Numbered from the stretch's first letter, positions 1 through 12,371 are shown. The stretch: DNA of 64,000 bases from Paguma larvata (GCA_030068075.1 CM057835.1:36755715-36819714); one strand, 5' to 3'. Notes: generated by a model not told the origin, from the sequence alone. Made by a program: numbers and translations.

Positions 1-38
1 CAGTGTCTGCTGGCACAGATGTGGAATTCTAACAAGAC

Positions 39-185
39 AACAATAGCAATAGCAATACCTAACATCTACTGAATACTTTTTAATGGGCCAAGTGCCAGTC
101 TTTAATTGAACAAGTACTTTAATCCTCAGAGCTTATAAGGGAGGAGGGATTTTAAATCTCGCTTGTTACAGGAGGTACCTGGTTA
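39..185 (+). repeat. MIR SINE fragment
   Basis: The stretch follows the ancient mammalian MIR plan: an 'aacatctactgaatac' opening (consensus: acatttattgagc), then 'gggccaagtgcc', then 'taatcctcagag', ending in a degraded core. It is heavily diverged and incomplete, as expected for a pre-eutherian SINE. The assignment is by remembered consensus only. Confidence 0.55.
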
Positions 186-2062
186 ATAATAACTTAGCCT
201 GATCACCCTGCCAGGAAGTGGCAAAGCTGGACAGGAACGTACCTGCCAGGTGTCAAAGTAGTCATTCTTATTCACTAACAACAGCCTGCCTTCCACTGGA
301 GTCTGATAAAACCTGGAAGTAAGAATGCAGAATCTAAGGTTGGAGTGTAGCAGGGATGAGACAGCAGAAGGACACAGAGGCAAGAGAATGTAGATTGCTC
401 TGAAGGCAATTAATTTGGTCAAGGGAGCAAGGAGGTAAAGCCAGAAAAAGGCTGAAGGCAGGGACAGCCAGGAGGGATGGGAAGCTGTACAAAACAGCAC
501 TGTCCACGGGAAGGAGTTGGAAGAAGTGGAAGGATAGGAGTTGAAAATTACGGTTACAGAAAAGGTGGGGCAGGGTGTGGTAGGAAGAGATACCAGGATT
601 TGGGGTTAGCAATATACGTGATTAATAGAGACAAAGTATTTTCTTACCCTTATTGGGAGTAATTAACTTTTTTCCTTGAGTAAACCTCAACTATCAATGT
701 CCATTTCTTTGGTATCTTCTGGAAGGGAGAAGACAACCACAGGCACGTTTTTTGGGACTTGTTTCCGAAGTTAAAATCTGTTTTCATTTTCACTGTGCCA
801 AGATCGTTGTAATTCAACCATCCAGCTAGAGACATGACTATTTGAGTGCTCTCATGGAAATGTGTCTGAGCCCAAGGTCATGAAATTCCTTTATTTCCTT
901 CCTCTATTTTATTTCCATGTTTACATAAAGTGCATCTTGTTGAATCGAAGGGACAAAAGGCATCTTGGGCTCGACTGTGTGGCAAGAGAAATGATTAGAC
1001 TGTACGTACAATTAACAAATAATCTTCCAGAAGGCCTCAGAAGCTTTCAAGAGAGGATTTCCTTAAGGCTCCCAAAAGTCAACTAACCTATTTGGCTTGA
1101 TTTCTGACTTTGATATTGAGAAGTTTAAACTGAGTGAAGAGACTCATTAATATAATTGTGAAGCCAGGAGGCACCCAGAACTCAGGCTACCAGCAGCACC
1201 CAGGGAGATTGCGAGGACAGGGCTTCTCTGTCAAGTGTGACGTACATGACAGCAGAGCTGCGGCTCATGGATGTCTCCTCTACAGCGTGTCAAGGGAACA
1301 TGAGGCCAGCAGCTGGGAAGCAGTGTGAGTAATGGAAGAGAAATTCCCCAATTTCTGACCTCATCCAAGTAAAATTTTTAAGAAGAAAATTAAAGAAGCT
1401 TAGTTCATTAAAAAAAAAAAAAGAATGCAACTGGAATCATGAAGACTAAGTTTCTATCAGAAATGTTTTAATTAGAGCTTATACTGTGTTTAATCAAGAG
1501 CTCATAAGGCCAGGTACCTTCATGTCCTCAATTCGCATTCACTGAACAGCTACGGAACACGAACATGAAGGGCCCAACTACAAAGTAGAGCACATGAAAA
1601 CAAAGGGTCACCTTCGGCTCACTTCCATTTAATTTCTATATGAAGTTCTCAGATTCTTAGGAAATACGAAATGATTTTAGTTTCAACAACATATGGAAAG
1701 CCACAATGAGTTAATACTCAGCTGAAAGAACTCCAACCAATTCTTTGAATTAGATCTCCTCCAGAACTTGCCCCCAAGCCCCAAAATTCTGGTCTTCAGG
1801 GAGGATCCTATCAGCCTTTCAGGATGCAATGGGATCCTTATAAACAAGGAGCAGTGGCATTTTCAGTGAATTTTTATTATATTTTTTGGCTTTCCATCCT
1901 TCTGGGAACTATTCCTTCAAACCTTGTGATTCTAGCTGAGTTTGAGAATTATAATATTCCATCTTCTTGGCCCTAAGGATTGGTTCAGAATTAGGCCTAT
2001 GATCAAAGTATTTACATTATTTCTGTAGCTTTTAAAAAAATTAAAGCTGTAGTGTGTTTAAT
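186..2062. other. Unassigned single-copy-like sequence
   Basis: I recognise no gene or repeat family here. Reading frames are short (74 codons or fewer, except one of 105 codons without family resemblance). A 64-codon frame at 1134-1328 ends close to a GTGAGT that could be a splice donor, but there is no convincing acceptor upstream, so I do not call an exon. There is an A-run at about 1411-1422. Confidence 0.5.
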
Positions 2063-2099
2063 TGTGTGTGTGTGTGTGTGTGTGTACACACACATGTGC
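2063..2099. repeat. (TG)11 microsatellite followed by an AC-rich arm
   Basis: There are eleven uninterrupted TG units at 2063-2084, immediately followed by TACACACACA and then CATGTG. The TG run and AC arm are complementary, so the locus could form a short hairpin. It is a likely length-polymorphic marker. Confidence 0.9.
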
Positions 2100-2154
2100 A
2101 CCCTTGTACTTGGGGTAGGGCAGAGATAATATCCTCCTTACTGAAAATAGCACT

Positions 2155-4235
2155 CTAGAATTGAGAAAATATACATTGTTTGGCAAGAAATAAAAGGCAT
2201 CCAAATCAAAAAGTAGTAAAACTGTCCCTATTTGCCCATGACATTAAAATCCCAAGGACTCCAGGAAAAACCTGTTAGAATAAATGAATTCAGTAAAGTT
2301 GCAGGGTACAAAAATCAGCGTACAGAAATTTGTTACATTTCTAGATACTAATCAACTATCATAGAAATTAAGAAAGCAATCTCATTCATAATGAGATCAA
2401 AAAGAATAAAATACCTAGAAATAAACCTAACCAAGTAGGTTAAAGATCTATACCCTAAAAACTATACGATACTGATGAAAAAATTGAAGACACAAATAGA
2501 TATTCCATGCTCGTGAATAATATTGCTAAAATGTTCATACTATCCAAAGCAATCTACAGATGCAATGAAATCCCTATATAAGTTCCCATGGCATTTTTCA
2601 GACAAATAGAAACAGACAATTCTAAATTTTGGAGGGAACCACAAAAGATCCAGAATAGACAAAGCAATCTTAAGGACAAAGCTGGAGGCATCACACTTCC
2701 TCAAGTCAAACCAGACTACAAAACAGTAGTAATCAAAACGGTATGGTACTAGCACAAAAAAAGACCCATAGGTCAGTCTAGAATAGAGAGCCTAGAAATA
2801 AACCAACACATAGAATTAATTTATGATAAAGGAGGCAAGAATATATAATGGGGAAAGAAGAGTATTTTCAATAAATGGTGCTGGGAAAACTGGACAGCTA
2901 TATATATTAGAATAAAACTGGGTCCCTATATCATACAGAAAAATGCCTAATAGATTACAGACTTAAACAAAAGACCTAAAACCTTAAAACACAATGTAGC
3001 TCCTTGGTAGCAGTCCTGGCAATTATTTTTTGAATCTGACACCAAAGCAAAGTCAACAAAAGCAAAAATAAACAACTGCAACTACATCAAACTAAAAACC
3101 TCCTGCATAACAAAGGAAACCATCAACAAAATGAAAATGTAACCCATAAATTAGAAAATATTTGCAAGTCATATTTGCAAGTCATATTTGACAAGGGGTT
3201 AATATCAAAATACATAAAGAACTCCTACAACTAAATAGCAAAAAACAATCTAATTTTAAAAATGGAAGGAAACTCAAGACACATTTTTCCAAAGATGATA
3301 CATGAATGGCCAACAGGTACTTGTAAAAGTGCTCAACATCATTAATTATGAAGGAAATGCAAATCAAAACCACAATGAAGTATCACTTCACACCTATTAT
3401 AATGACTAGTATAAAAAAGACAAGAAATAAATGTTGGTGAGGATGTGGAACAAAAGGAATCCTTGTCCATTGTTGGTGAGAATGTAAATTGGTAGAGCCA
3501 CTCTGGAAAGTAGTATGGAGTTTCCTCAAAATGTGAAAAATACAAGTACCATATGATTCAACATTTCTACTTCTGGGTTGTTTATGGGATGAAAAAACTG
3601 AAAAATATCTGCACCCCCACATTCATAACAGCATTGTTTACAGTGGCTAAGACATAGGCAATGTGTACAAGGACACATGAATGGATAAAGAAAACATGGC
3701 AAAATATCCCCCCAAATTGAAATAGCATTCAGCCATAAAAAAGGAAAGATCTCTTGCCATTTGGGACAACATGGACAGAACTTGAAAGCATTATGCAAAG
3801 TGAAATAAATCATACAGAGGAATACCAAATGATCTTCCTTATTTGTGGAATCTAAACCAACGAGCCAACCAACCAATCCCATAATCAGAGATACAGAGAA
3901 TAGATTGGTGGTTACCAGAGGTGAGGGTTGAGAGGTAGGTGAATGGGTGAAGGGAGCCTAAAGGTACAAATTTCCAGTTATAAAATAAGTAAGTCCTGAG
4001 GATATAATGTACAACATGGTGACAATAATATTGTATTGTACATTTCAAAGTTGAGGGAGTAGACTTTAAAAGTTCTCATTTTAAAAAACAGAAAAACCCA
4101 TTTGTAACTATATGTGGTGATGGATATGAACTAGACTTACTGTGATCATTTCCAATATATACAAATATTGGATTAGGTTGTACACCCAAAACTCATACAA
4201 AGTTATATGTCAATTATGTCTCAATTTAAAAAAGA
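2155..4235 (+). mobile_element. 5'-truncated L1 (ORF2 C-terminal half plus 3' UTR)
   Basis: This is an L1 LINE lacking ORF1 and most of ORF2. Landmarks in order are: the end of the reverse-transcriptase domain, with the catalytic FADD box decayed to F-A-H-D at 2231-2242; 'ccaagtaggttaaagatct'; 'tggtactagcacaaaaa'; 'gtgctgggaaaactggac'; the C-terminal 'aatgtaaattggtagagcca' region; and a 3' UTR ending 'gtacacccaaaactcatac'. Many stops and indels break every frame, so it is a dead, fairly old copy (L1MA-like by memory). I see no clear target-site duplication. Confidence 0.9.
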
Positions 4236-4301
4236 AAATACAGTATAAATTACTGTATTTAAAATTATGTCTCAATTTAAAAAAGAAAATACAGTATAAA
4301 T
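4212..4301. repeat. Tandem duplication of the L1 3' end
   Basis: A 39-base unit beginning 'aattatgtctcaattt' occurs at 4212-4250 and again at 4263-4301 without a mismatch, giving a period of 51. The copies include the L1 A-rich tail, so the duplication happened after the L1 inserted. Perfect identity suggests it is recent relative to the L1. Confidence 0.9.
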
Positions 4302-4339
4302 AGTATAGTTACTATTTTTGCAAGGAGTAGACATTGAAA

Positions 4340-4500
4340 GAGGTCGTAGTCAGGCTTAATGGACTACTCAAATTTGAATCCAGACACTGGTCCTTCAAAG
4401 TTGAGTAATCTTGACAAATTACTTCCCCTAGTTTCAGCTTCTTCATCCACAAAATGGAGCATACAAAGATTTATAAAGTAACACTTTGAGATATAAAGCT
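4340..4500 (-). repeat. MIR SINE fragment, antisense
   Basis: Antisense MIR landmarks are visible: 'gaatccagac', 'ttgacaaattacttcc', 'agtttcagcttcttcatc' and 'aaaatggag', matching the familiar (gacc)ttgggcaagttacttaacc...cctcagtttcctcatctgtaaaatgggg pattern. Confidence 0.65.
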
Positions 4501-5045
4501 AGGTTCTTGCTTTATCCACCGAGGCCATAATTTTTTTTATACTTTTCCCTTCAGAGGTTTGACCTATTTCTCCTCTCCATGAATCTAGGCAGGACCTGTG
4601 GCAGCTTTGAGGAATAGATTTTGAACAATATATTTCATTGGCATAAAAATTATGCCAACTAGTTCCTAGCCTCACAATGACTAGCAGTTTCTGCCTTGGT
4701 CTCCTGGAAGCCAGCTGCCCTTTAAGAAGTTTAGCTGTCCTCCATCACCATGCTGTGGGAAGTACAAGCCATGTGGAGAGGCCCTCCTTTAGAAACAGAT
4801 CATGAGGAGGAGGAGAGGAGGGAAAGAAAAATGATAGGGAAAGGCGGTGAACCCACAGAGTTCCAAGGCCCATGCCTGAAGAAGCATCCTCTGGTCCTAG
4901 CCACCACAGCTCTTGGCTCAGAGATAAATTGCCTAGCCAAGACCTTCCTGAATTCCTGATCCACAAAACCATGAGCTATAACAAAATGGTTAAGTTTAGG
5001 AGTTGGGGGATCACCTGTTGTACAGGAACATAGATAACAGCAACA
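4501..5045. other. Unassigned sequence
   Basis: No recognised gene or repeat. Overlapping short frames on both strands at 4745-5108 show no family resemblance. Confidence 0.4.
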
Positions 5046-5545
5046 CCCTAATGATTCCCTATTGCTGCATAAGGGATCACTCCAAAACTTAGTGGGTTGA
5101 AACAGCAATCACGATCTTTTATTTTGCAGGCTGACTGGACACAACTAGCAGGTTGTCACTTATGATCTCTCAAGCAGTTGTAATTAGAAGGTAGCCAACT
5201 ACTGATATTATCTTAATGGCTCTCTCAGCCTCACAACTGGTGGTTGATGTTGCCTTTTGGTTGGGACCTCAGCAGGAGCTCTTGTGGAACACCCACACAC
5301 ACCTCTCCACATGGCTTGGGCTCCCTCACAATATGGCTGCTGGATTCCAAGCATGATCATCCCTAAAGAACAGGCAAAGAGCATGTAGTTTCAGAATCTA
5401 CTCTTACAAGTCCCAAAGCATAACTTCTATCATACTTTGCTGGTAACCCAGATGCAAGGAGGGATATGGACTCCATCAGAATCATAAATGGGAGGATGTC
5501 AATATCACACTGTAAGAGAAATGTGTCATAGCCATCAACGAAAAA
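5046..5545. mobile_element. Old mammalian interspersed repeat, family name uncertain
   Basis: It opens with 'ctattgctgcataagg', then 'ccaaaacttagtgg' and a '(t)aaacagcaatcacgatc'-like segment. Later come a 'ctccacatggcttggg' and 'caatatggctgctgg' segment and a 'gggaggatgtcaa' end. This matches a common mammal-wide repeat (consensus: tgctgcataacaaaccaccccaaaacttagtgg...) that I recall among old L1/LTR-type elements but cannot name safely. Confidence 0.5.
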
Positions 5546-6599
5546 TAGATTCTGATACACACACACACCCTGTTCTCCCTCCTTACTCCCCATTTCTTCC
5601 TCACAGGGTTGTTAAAGAATTTGAGAGAAGAAAAAAAATCAGCGCTCAAGCACCAAGTTTCAAAATAGACCTTAAAGCCCCTGGCGTGGAGAATAACCTG
5701 AAGAAAAATTTGTGAGCCTCAGAAGTCTGATTTTCAAGTATTAAAGGCTTAAGATCCTTGAATGACTCAGAACTTAAAGTTCATGCTATAAATCACAAGA
5801 CCACATGACTAGTTGGAGACTGTTGAGGTAGGAGGCTGATGACTGATCCTGAGAAGGGATCCTGCCCTCTCTCCTACTCCCAGCCATGCCTCAGGCCAAT
5901 GGAAATCTGCAAGTAGAGAGAACTTGTCCTTTGCTTTAGGTCTGGAACACTAAGGGAAGGCAAAGCCACACAGAGGTTTCTAACTCATCACAATGCAGAA
6001 CAGGAGGGGACAGGTGTGACTGAATGGCTTAGCAGGATATCGAGTTTTCTGCAGAAAGGCCATATATTTCTGAGGAGAGAGGGAGAACACACCTGACCCC
6101 ATGTGGAATCCACGGAAACATTAGCAGAAAATAGACCTCGTCTGCTGACCAAGCAGGTTTTCCTGAGGGAGAGTTGCCATGAAAGCAACTTAAAAAATCA
6201 GATCTTCATTCAGGTTTCCAGAAGCACCTTGTAAAAATGTCGTGTGGTGTCCACAGTCATCACTGTCTTCCCTCAATTACTGAGCAAGCAGGCCAGAGGC
6301 AGAAGCAGAAATCAGGCTGGCGCCATTGGTTTGGATGATGCACGGTGCATTTAACGAGAAAGCATCTCCCTCACTCGGCTCCCCTCCCTGTCACCTCTCC
6401 TGCTTAAGCTGTACCCACATCCGGTACTAAGTTTTGACTTCTCACAATCCCCACCCCCCTCTGTGACTCTGTCACCATATCTGTTCATTTCACAGTGAGA
6501 CGAAAAACATGGAGGCCCCTCTTTTTCTTCTACCACTCCTCACACCCTCCTGCACACCTACTATCTCGCGCCTAGGTGAGGAGACTCCTGAGGGGTTTC
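5546..6599. other. Unassigned sequence
   Basis: No recognised gene or repeat. The frames at 5988-6188 and 6351-6536 on the minus strand are short and look like chance openings. Confidence 0.4.
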
Positions 6600-6870
6600 T
6601 TTACTTCCTTACTCTTATTTCTCAAGGCTTTGACCTCTCATCATAAGACATCTCTTTTGCTCCTTCTTTTTCAAATGTCTTCACTGGTTTCCTATCTCTC
6701 TCAGGATAAACATTCCAAGTTTTGCTTTTGTCCCTGAAATGCCCTATACAATCTAACTCCCTTTAGAAACTTGTCCCTCACCATATACAGTAAGGGTGGG
6801 ATTTAATTTGGTTTTACCTCTTAACCTGGAATGCTAGTTCTGCCTCCTGCTGTCAGCATAGGAAAAGACT
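6600..6870 (+). mobile_element. L2 LINE 3' region fragment
   Basis: The order 'ggtttcctatctctctcagg', 'ataaacattccaag', 'gccctatacaatctaactcc' and 'cctggaatgctagttctgcc' follows the L2 ORF2 tail (consensus: tggcttcccattgccctcaggataaagtccaaa...gcctggaatgctcttcc). It is diverged and untranslatable. Confidence 0.65.
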
Positions 6871-6916
6871 TATGTGTAATAGGCTGAGAGAAGAGCCTGT
6901 AAATATTTCTGCTTTG

Positions 6917-7050
6917 TTTTTTGTTCATTTAAGTAGGCTCCATGCCCAGCGTGGAGCACAACTCAAGGCTTGAACTCATAACCCTGAGATCAAGACCTGA
7001 GTGGAGATCGAGAGTCAGACGCTTAACTGATTGAGCCGCCCAGGTGCCCC
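6917..7050 (-). mobile_element. CAN SINE, short older subfamily
   Basis: Read on the minus strand it begins 'ggggcacctgggcggctcaa', has tRNA-like A and B boxes, and ends 'gagcctacttaaatg'. The 'aagtaggctccatgcccag' type lacks the CT-rich extension of the cat-specific subfamily. Imperfect 15-bp target duplications lie at 6902-6916 and 7051-7065 (3 mismatches). Confidence 0.88.
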
Positions 7051-7438
7051 AGTATTTCTATTTTGAATCCTTGACATAGGCTTTTGTAGAAATGGATTCT
7101 TCCTTCTGATTATTGTGTTGGACTACGTTCAGTGGGACTGCTAGACCTCTAGGCTACCATTTGAAAATAACTTCAGCTTGCTTCAGGATAAAGCAAGGAA
7201 GAGGATAGCAGCTCAGGTCAAATGATTTATGATGTAAGTGTAACAGTATCTGAGTCGTCCTCTCTTTAGAGTCCCTGTCCATCCAGGACATTCAGGACGA
7301 GGAGAGAAAGCCAGGAACATTCAGCTACCACCATCTCATCTTCACAACTGCACTGACTAATCAGGTTACATCATGAAAGTCAGAATCTCTGTTTTCAGCA
7401 AATTAAACTATCAGCTTAAAAACTGACAGGCAATTCTT

Positions 7439-7606
7439 AGGGCACCTGGGTAGCTCAGTTGGTTGTGTCCGACTTTGGCTCAGGTCATGAATTCACAGTC
7501 AGTGAGTTCAAGCCCTGTGTTGGGCTCTGTGCTGACAGCTCAGAGCCTGGAGTCTGCTTCAGGTTCTGTGTCTCCCTCTCTCTCTGCTCCTCCTCTGCTT
7601 GTTCTT

Positions 7607-7669
<63 letters not shown>

Positions 7670-7694
7670 CTCTCTCAAAAAATAAAAAATTCGT
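7439..7694 (+). mobile_element. CAN SINE (SINEC_Fc type) with expanded CT tract
   Basis: This is a full-length tRNA-Lys-derived SINE: head 'gggcacctgggtagctcag', B-box region 'gagttcaagccctgtg', body 'gtgctgacagctcagagcc', a very long CT tract, and an A-rich tail. Perfect 11-bp target duplications 'aggcaattctt' lie at 7428-7438 and 7695-7705. Its clean ends and exact duplications indicate a relatively recent insertion. Confidence 0.97.
7609..7666. repeat. (TC)29 microsatellite inside a SINE
   Basis: There are 29 uninterrupted TC units, followed by GC and five more TC units to 7676. The tract is an expansion of the CT-rich segment of the SINE. It creates artificial Ser/Leu and Arg/Glu open frames on the two strands, which are not genes. 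Confidence 0.97.
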
Positions 7695-7705
7695 AGGCAA
7701 TTCTT

Positions 7706-10619
7706 GCTTGGAAGAAATAAGGCAGCATAGTGTTGCTATTTCCTATGTTCGAAGTTCCTCAGAGGGTAAGTTCTGAGGTTCCACGTCAAGTCCAAAAAAA
7801 GTTTCTCTGGCTGGTCAGTTACATTTGGACACAACCTGCTGAACAGCAGCCTCGCATTCTGCACGCAAAACACTCGACTCTGGGTAAAGTAAATCATTCC
7901 ACAAGTGGTCCTCCTCCCACACTCGCATTACTTGAGAAGAGTTCTGAAGTTTGGACACAGCTCCGTGGAGCGGAGCCAGCAAACTTCACAGTGGTTATGA
8001 AACAGCTGCAAACCCATGCTTAGGTCATGCCTTGTACAAATACTATATAAAGGACATATTCTAATGGAGAAAGGCAATGTGGCTTTGCTAGTGCTCGTCC
8101 AGGTGAGCAGCCTGATCTCACTAAGATGACAATAACAACCTGTTGAGGCACTGTTTCCTAACAAAGTGATTCTAGGATGTATAGTCCACCTGGATTACTT
8201 TCCATATTTTCTTTTTTTTTTTAAGATTTTATTTTCTCCAACCCCCTCCTCCAAATCAAAAGAAAATAACTTACTGCTCTCTTCTAAGTCCATCACTTTA
8301 GCCATTCACAACATGGAAGCCAAGAACCTAACCACAAACCAAAACAAAAACAATCTGACAGGTCGGCTTTTTCATAGTGATTTTACCTGGCCAAACAGAA
8401 TGCCCTCCGGCAAGGGGAGATGTTGCCAACCCCAAGTATTAGGGTTCCTGAAAAGATCTCTTTTGGATTCCCTTGGAATATCAGTCAGGCAATTGCAAAG
8501 AGCCAAGTTTTCTGTGTGATTTTACGCATAATTATCATTCTCCACAAAATGGGAAATGGAAGCTCTGTGAATCTTTGGATTCTGTTCCAAAGATTTTGTC
8601 GCCTTTATTAATCTAGAGATTGTTTCTATTTGCTAAAGAAAAGCAAGTTCTATAGTTCTAAGAACTCAAGTAGATTTGTGTAAAAAGCTTTCTTCTAATT
8701 GCAGTATGAAAAAAGTGGCATTTTAGTCAAAAGGCCTTCAGCAAATAATTCTGAGAGAGGAATGATGGCAGGCTGTGAATGAGGAGGAGGACCTGGAGAG
8801 TTCGAAGTTTAGGAAGAGGTTTCAGAAGAGCTCTATTCTTCCCAGCTTCAAGTTAGGTGTTAAAAAAAACTTGTAGTAAACAGGATCAAGTAAATAGGAT
8901 CAAGTTTGGGAAGTTGCTAAAATCCCGGCTCAGGGTAGGAGAGCAGGATTAGAAGCTCACTGAAAACTCAAATATTCAGAACCCTGGAGCATTGAGAGCT
9001 TCTAATGCAATAAAACCTGGGCACTTTCCCCCAACCAAAATAAAATCATTGAAAGATACGATAGAGCCCGTATACGTACTGTTAACCTGAAGCAACAATT
9101 CTTTGTTGCCCTGAAAGTTTTGACCGAAAAAGTGCTATTTCATTTATTCTTTCCTGTGGTCAATGGTGGTTCTTTAGCATAATATATTTGACATTTATGA
9201 TTAAATAAAAAATATTTGACCTAATAACAAATATCACTTAATACAATTGCCACATTTTCATTTCTTGGCCACTACTAAGGAACACCAAACCATCAGTAAA
9301 TTTAAAAAGAAGTATATTATCTGGGTATCACTTTTTCAGTAGCTTCAGTTTAGATTATGCTTGTCAAAGAGTCTGAAATTATTATACATCTTTTATTCCT
9401 TTAAAAAAAACCATTATGTTTAGGTATCTACCAAACCACCAAATCCTACCCATTCTACTCCAGTTGCCTCTCAATTTTAATTTGTTTCTGTAATCCTGTC
9501 ATCTGAAATACAAAGGTGAGAACTTCCAAGAGTCTATCAGTGCTCTCCTTTCAATCCATTTAACACATGTGATTCTTTGTAATTTATAGAACATGCAGAA
9601 GAATTTGAGGACATACAGAATTGTGTATGTTTAAAACAAGCATCTCTTACTACTTTGCTTTACCCCTATAGTCCCATTTAACTAATTAATCTTTTTGCAC
9701 TATTTTTGTTTTTAATTCTCCTGGGGTGACAATTGTAGCTCTCAAAGTAAAGGAATGTTCTATTCTTGATTTATCAACACACTATATCTTCTATGAAAGA
9801 AATCCAACACCACTTCTATTGCTTCTTGTCTGTTTCAATTATTGGTAATCTTGTGAATTATTCCAGGGGTTATCATTATAATTTTAAGCAACATTCTTAA
9901 AATCCTACTTCTTGACTTATTTCAAGGAAGGTGACCTATTAACTCTACATTTTAGGTCTCTCCTCAACCTTTTCTGTTTTTAATTTTCTTGGTTTTACCA
10001 TTATGTCTCCTTTATCCTCTATATTTACATTATATTCTAGGACTATAGTTAAGGCTTCCTTATTTTGTCTGTAGATTGCTTCTAAACTTGAAGTGTAGTA
10101 AATGGCCCTTATGATTATGTCGCTTCTTTTCTTCAAAATCAAGTGGTATCACCTTTCATAGAAAAAGAAATATCTCATTAAATCTTGCCATCAGAAGAAT
10201 ATTCTAACAAAACCATCAAGGTCAAATGGATTATCTTTCTGGGGAGTATTAATTATTCAAAAGTATGCCCGATTTTAAGATTAAAGTTGAACCTTACCAT
10301 ATCTATATATTTGATCTACCTGTATCTACAACATTTGTCTTTCCTAGAGATTTTGACTTTTTTTCTCAAAGAAACCTATGCCGTCATTGTCTAATAAACA
10401 ATACTCACATTTGAACTCTAAATTTATGTAGAATCTGACTTTTTTTCTGCAAGACCTTCCTCAATGAACTAATTTAGGCCAATCGCTTTGATATTATTGC
10501 TGGCATCTTGGTATTTGTTATAATTGGACTCTTCTAGTATTTTCATAGTTTTTAGATGCTGTGTTACCCTTTACGTTTTTTCTGTCCTATTTTCCTAGAT
10601 TAGATCTTCAAGTTGTTTG
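7706..10619. other. Unassigned AT-rich sequence
   Basis: I recognise no gene in these 2.9 kb. Frames of 97 and 117 codons at 7730-8023 and 8166-8519 show no family resemblance. A perfect 7-bp hairpin (GCAACAA / TTGTTGC, 4-base loop) lies at 9092-9109. Some of this may be very old LINE sequence beyond recognition by eye. Confidence 0.4.
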
Positions 10620-11620
10620 AGAAACAAGAGAGGTAAAGTTTTCAAGCCTTCGGGTCAGAAAAGGTCTCCTTGCTCTCATACTTTGATAGTCGGGCTGAGT
10701 ACAGAATTATAGTTCCAAAATCCATTCCCTCAGAATGCCTGGTTCTATGGTCTCCCAGCCGCCAACGCTATGTACCAAAGTTCACGCCATTCAGGTGAAT
10801 ACTCGTGTTGATAATCCTATTGTCTGACTTTCCACCCCAGACGCTCTAAGACTTTCTTTATCCTGAAATCTCACCAAGATGGGTAAAGGTTTGGCCTCTT
10901 TTCATCTGAATCTTTAGGCCTTTCTTTCTGATGTCTTTGTTTTTTCCTTTAAAGACTCTTCTTAAACTATATTGGAACTTCTAGATCATCCTTTGGATAC
11001 TCCATATTTTCCACCTTTTTTTGCTTTAGACTCTGGAATACTCTGTTTATATTCACAAAGTCTTCCCTTGATTTTTTTTTTCATTTTTTCAATGTTTATT
11101 TTTTATTTTTGAGAGATCATGAGCAAGGGAGGTAGAGAGAAAGGGGCACCGAGGCTCAGACGTGGGCTCTGCCCTGACAGTGGTGAGCTGGATGTGGTGC
11201 TAGAACACATGAACGGTGAGCTCATGACCTAAGCTGAAGTGGGATGCGAAACTGAGTCATTCAGGCGCCCCAACTTTTTTTAAGGAAATGGGTGGTATAT
11301 GATGAATGCTACACTTTTCATTCTAAGGATTGATATTTGTTTTCTTCTAAGAAATATTTCATCTGGATTATAATTCTTAGAAGCATTTCAACTGTTCTTT
11401 ACCCATATTTTTGTCTTTAAAAAACTTTAACTAGCAGTATAATCCTCTCCCCTTTCTGTGTTCTAGAAGTTTGTCAATTTCTGGCCCTTACTCCCATTTC
11501 CAGACCTACCATGAATTTTTCTTCATAAAATTTTTATTTCAACTGATCATCTGGAGAGAAGGGAAGCAAATCGAGGTTTAGACTACTGTCCTAGAACTCA
11601 GCATTTCTAGGTAATTGCAG
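10620..11620. mobile_element. Possible very old LINE remnant, interrupted by a SINE
   Basis: The T-rich text around 'cctgaaatctcaccaagatg', 'ggcctcttttcatctgaatc' and 'tctggaatactctgtttata' resembles the antisense of an old L1/HAL1-type 3' region that I know as ...gaaatttcacaatgatgtgcc...tttttttcat. The match is loose and no ends are visible. The SINE at 11080-11271 lies within it. Confidence 0.3.
11080..11271 (-). mobile_element. CAN SINE (SINEC_Fc type), diverged
   Basis: It reads on the minus strand from 'ggggcgcctgaatgactcag' to a long A-rich tail (T-rich at the left on the given strand). The middle is diverged ('ccctgacagtggtgagctgg' replaces the usual body). No clear target duplication is seen because the flanks are T-rich. 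Confidence 0.85.
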
Positions 11621-11629
11621 TGTGTTCAG

Positions 11630-11946
11630 TATCTCCCACTATCTAAAATATGAAGTTTAAATATAAAGTTTAAACGATTTAGTCTGGTATTTGGGATTCA
11701 GCACAGTTTGATCGATTGTAGTTCATCTTTCTTCCTTAATTCTCCAGTAATCACATTAAAGAATCAGTTATTCCCTCCTACCCTCCTTGAGACTATCTCT
11801 GCTGTTCCTTATATCTTCTGACTGGTGCCTGGAATGGGCTTTTTCCTCCTTATCTAACCCATCATGGGTTTACAAATATAAGCTCAAAGTCCATCTCTTC
11901 TCAAGTCTTTATGGCCATACTAGGATAGCCAAAATTTTCTAATATT
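11630..11946 (+). mobile_element. L2 LINE 3' region fragment
   Basis: Landmarks: 'tctggtatttgggattcagc', 'ggtgcctggaatgggctt', then 'agctcaaagtccatctcttc', matching the L2 tail pattern (gcctggaatgccctttcc...cccagctcaaatgccacctcctcc). It is cut on the right by a SINE. Confidence 0.55.
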
Positions 11947-11960
11947 TAAAACCATTTACT

Positions 11961-12175
11961 GGGGTCTCTGGGTGGCTCAGTCAGTTAAGCATCTCTGACT
12001 TCAGCTCAGGTCATGATCTCAAGGTTCGTGGGTTTGAGCTCACATGGGACTCTGTGCTGACAGCTCAGAGCCTGGAGCCTGCTTCAGATGTCTCCGTCTC
12101 TCTCTGTCCCTTCCCCACTTGTGCTCAGTCCTTCTCTAAAATAAACATTAAAAATTTTTTCAAAAATTAAAAAAA
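11961..12175 (+). mobile_element. CAN SINE (SINEC_Fc type)
   Basis: Head 'ggggtctctgggtggctcag', body 'ctgtgctgacagctcagagc', then a CT-rich segment and an A-rich tail. A perfect 14-bp target duplication 'taaaaccatttact' lies at 11947-11960 and 12176-12189, fixing the insertion boundaries. Confidence 0.96.
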
Positions 12176-12371
12176 TAAAACCATTTACTAGTTCCATCTG
12201 AGTAAATTGTTCTTTGTATCAGCAGTATTGATTATTTTCAACCTGAATTCTCTGCCATTTTTACCCTGAAATACAAAATAATTTTACCTAAGTGGAATTA
12301 AATTTAAAAGCAAATGCTTCATGTTTTGATATCTTCCCATATAATAAAATTTCAAATTTTTTATGAGGTTC

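Noticed and set aside
1134..1328. Possible internal exon ending at a GTGAGT
   Set aside because: No convincing polypyrimidine tract and AG upstream, and no recognisable protein in the frame.
7459..7776. Ser/Leu-rich and Arg/Glu-rich frames on both strands
   Set aside because: Produced by the (TC)29 microsatellite of a SINE.
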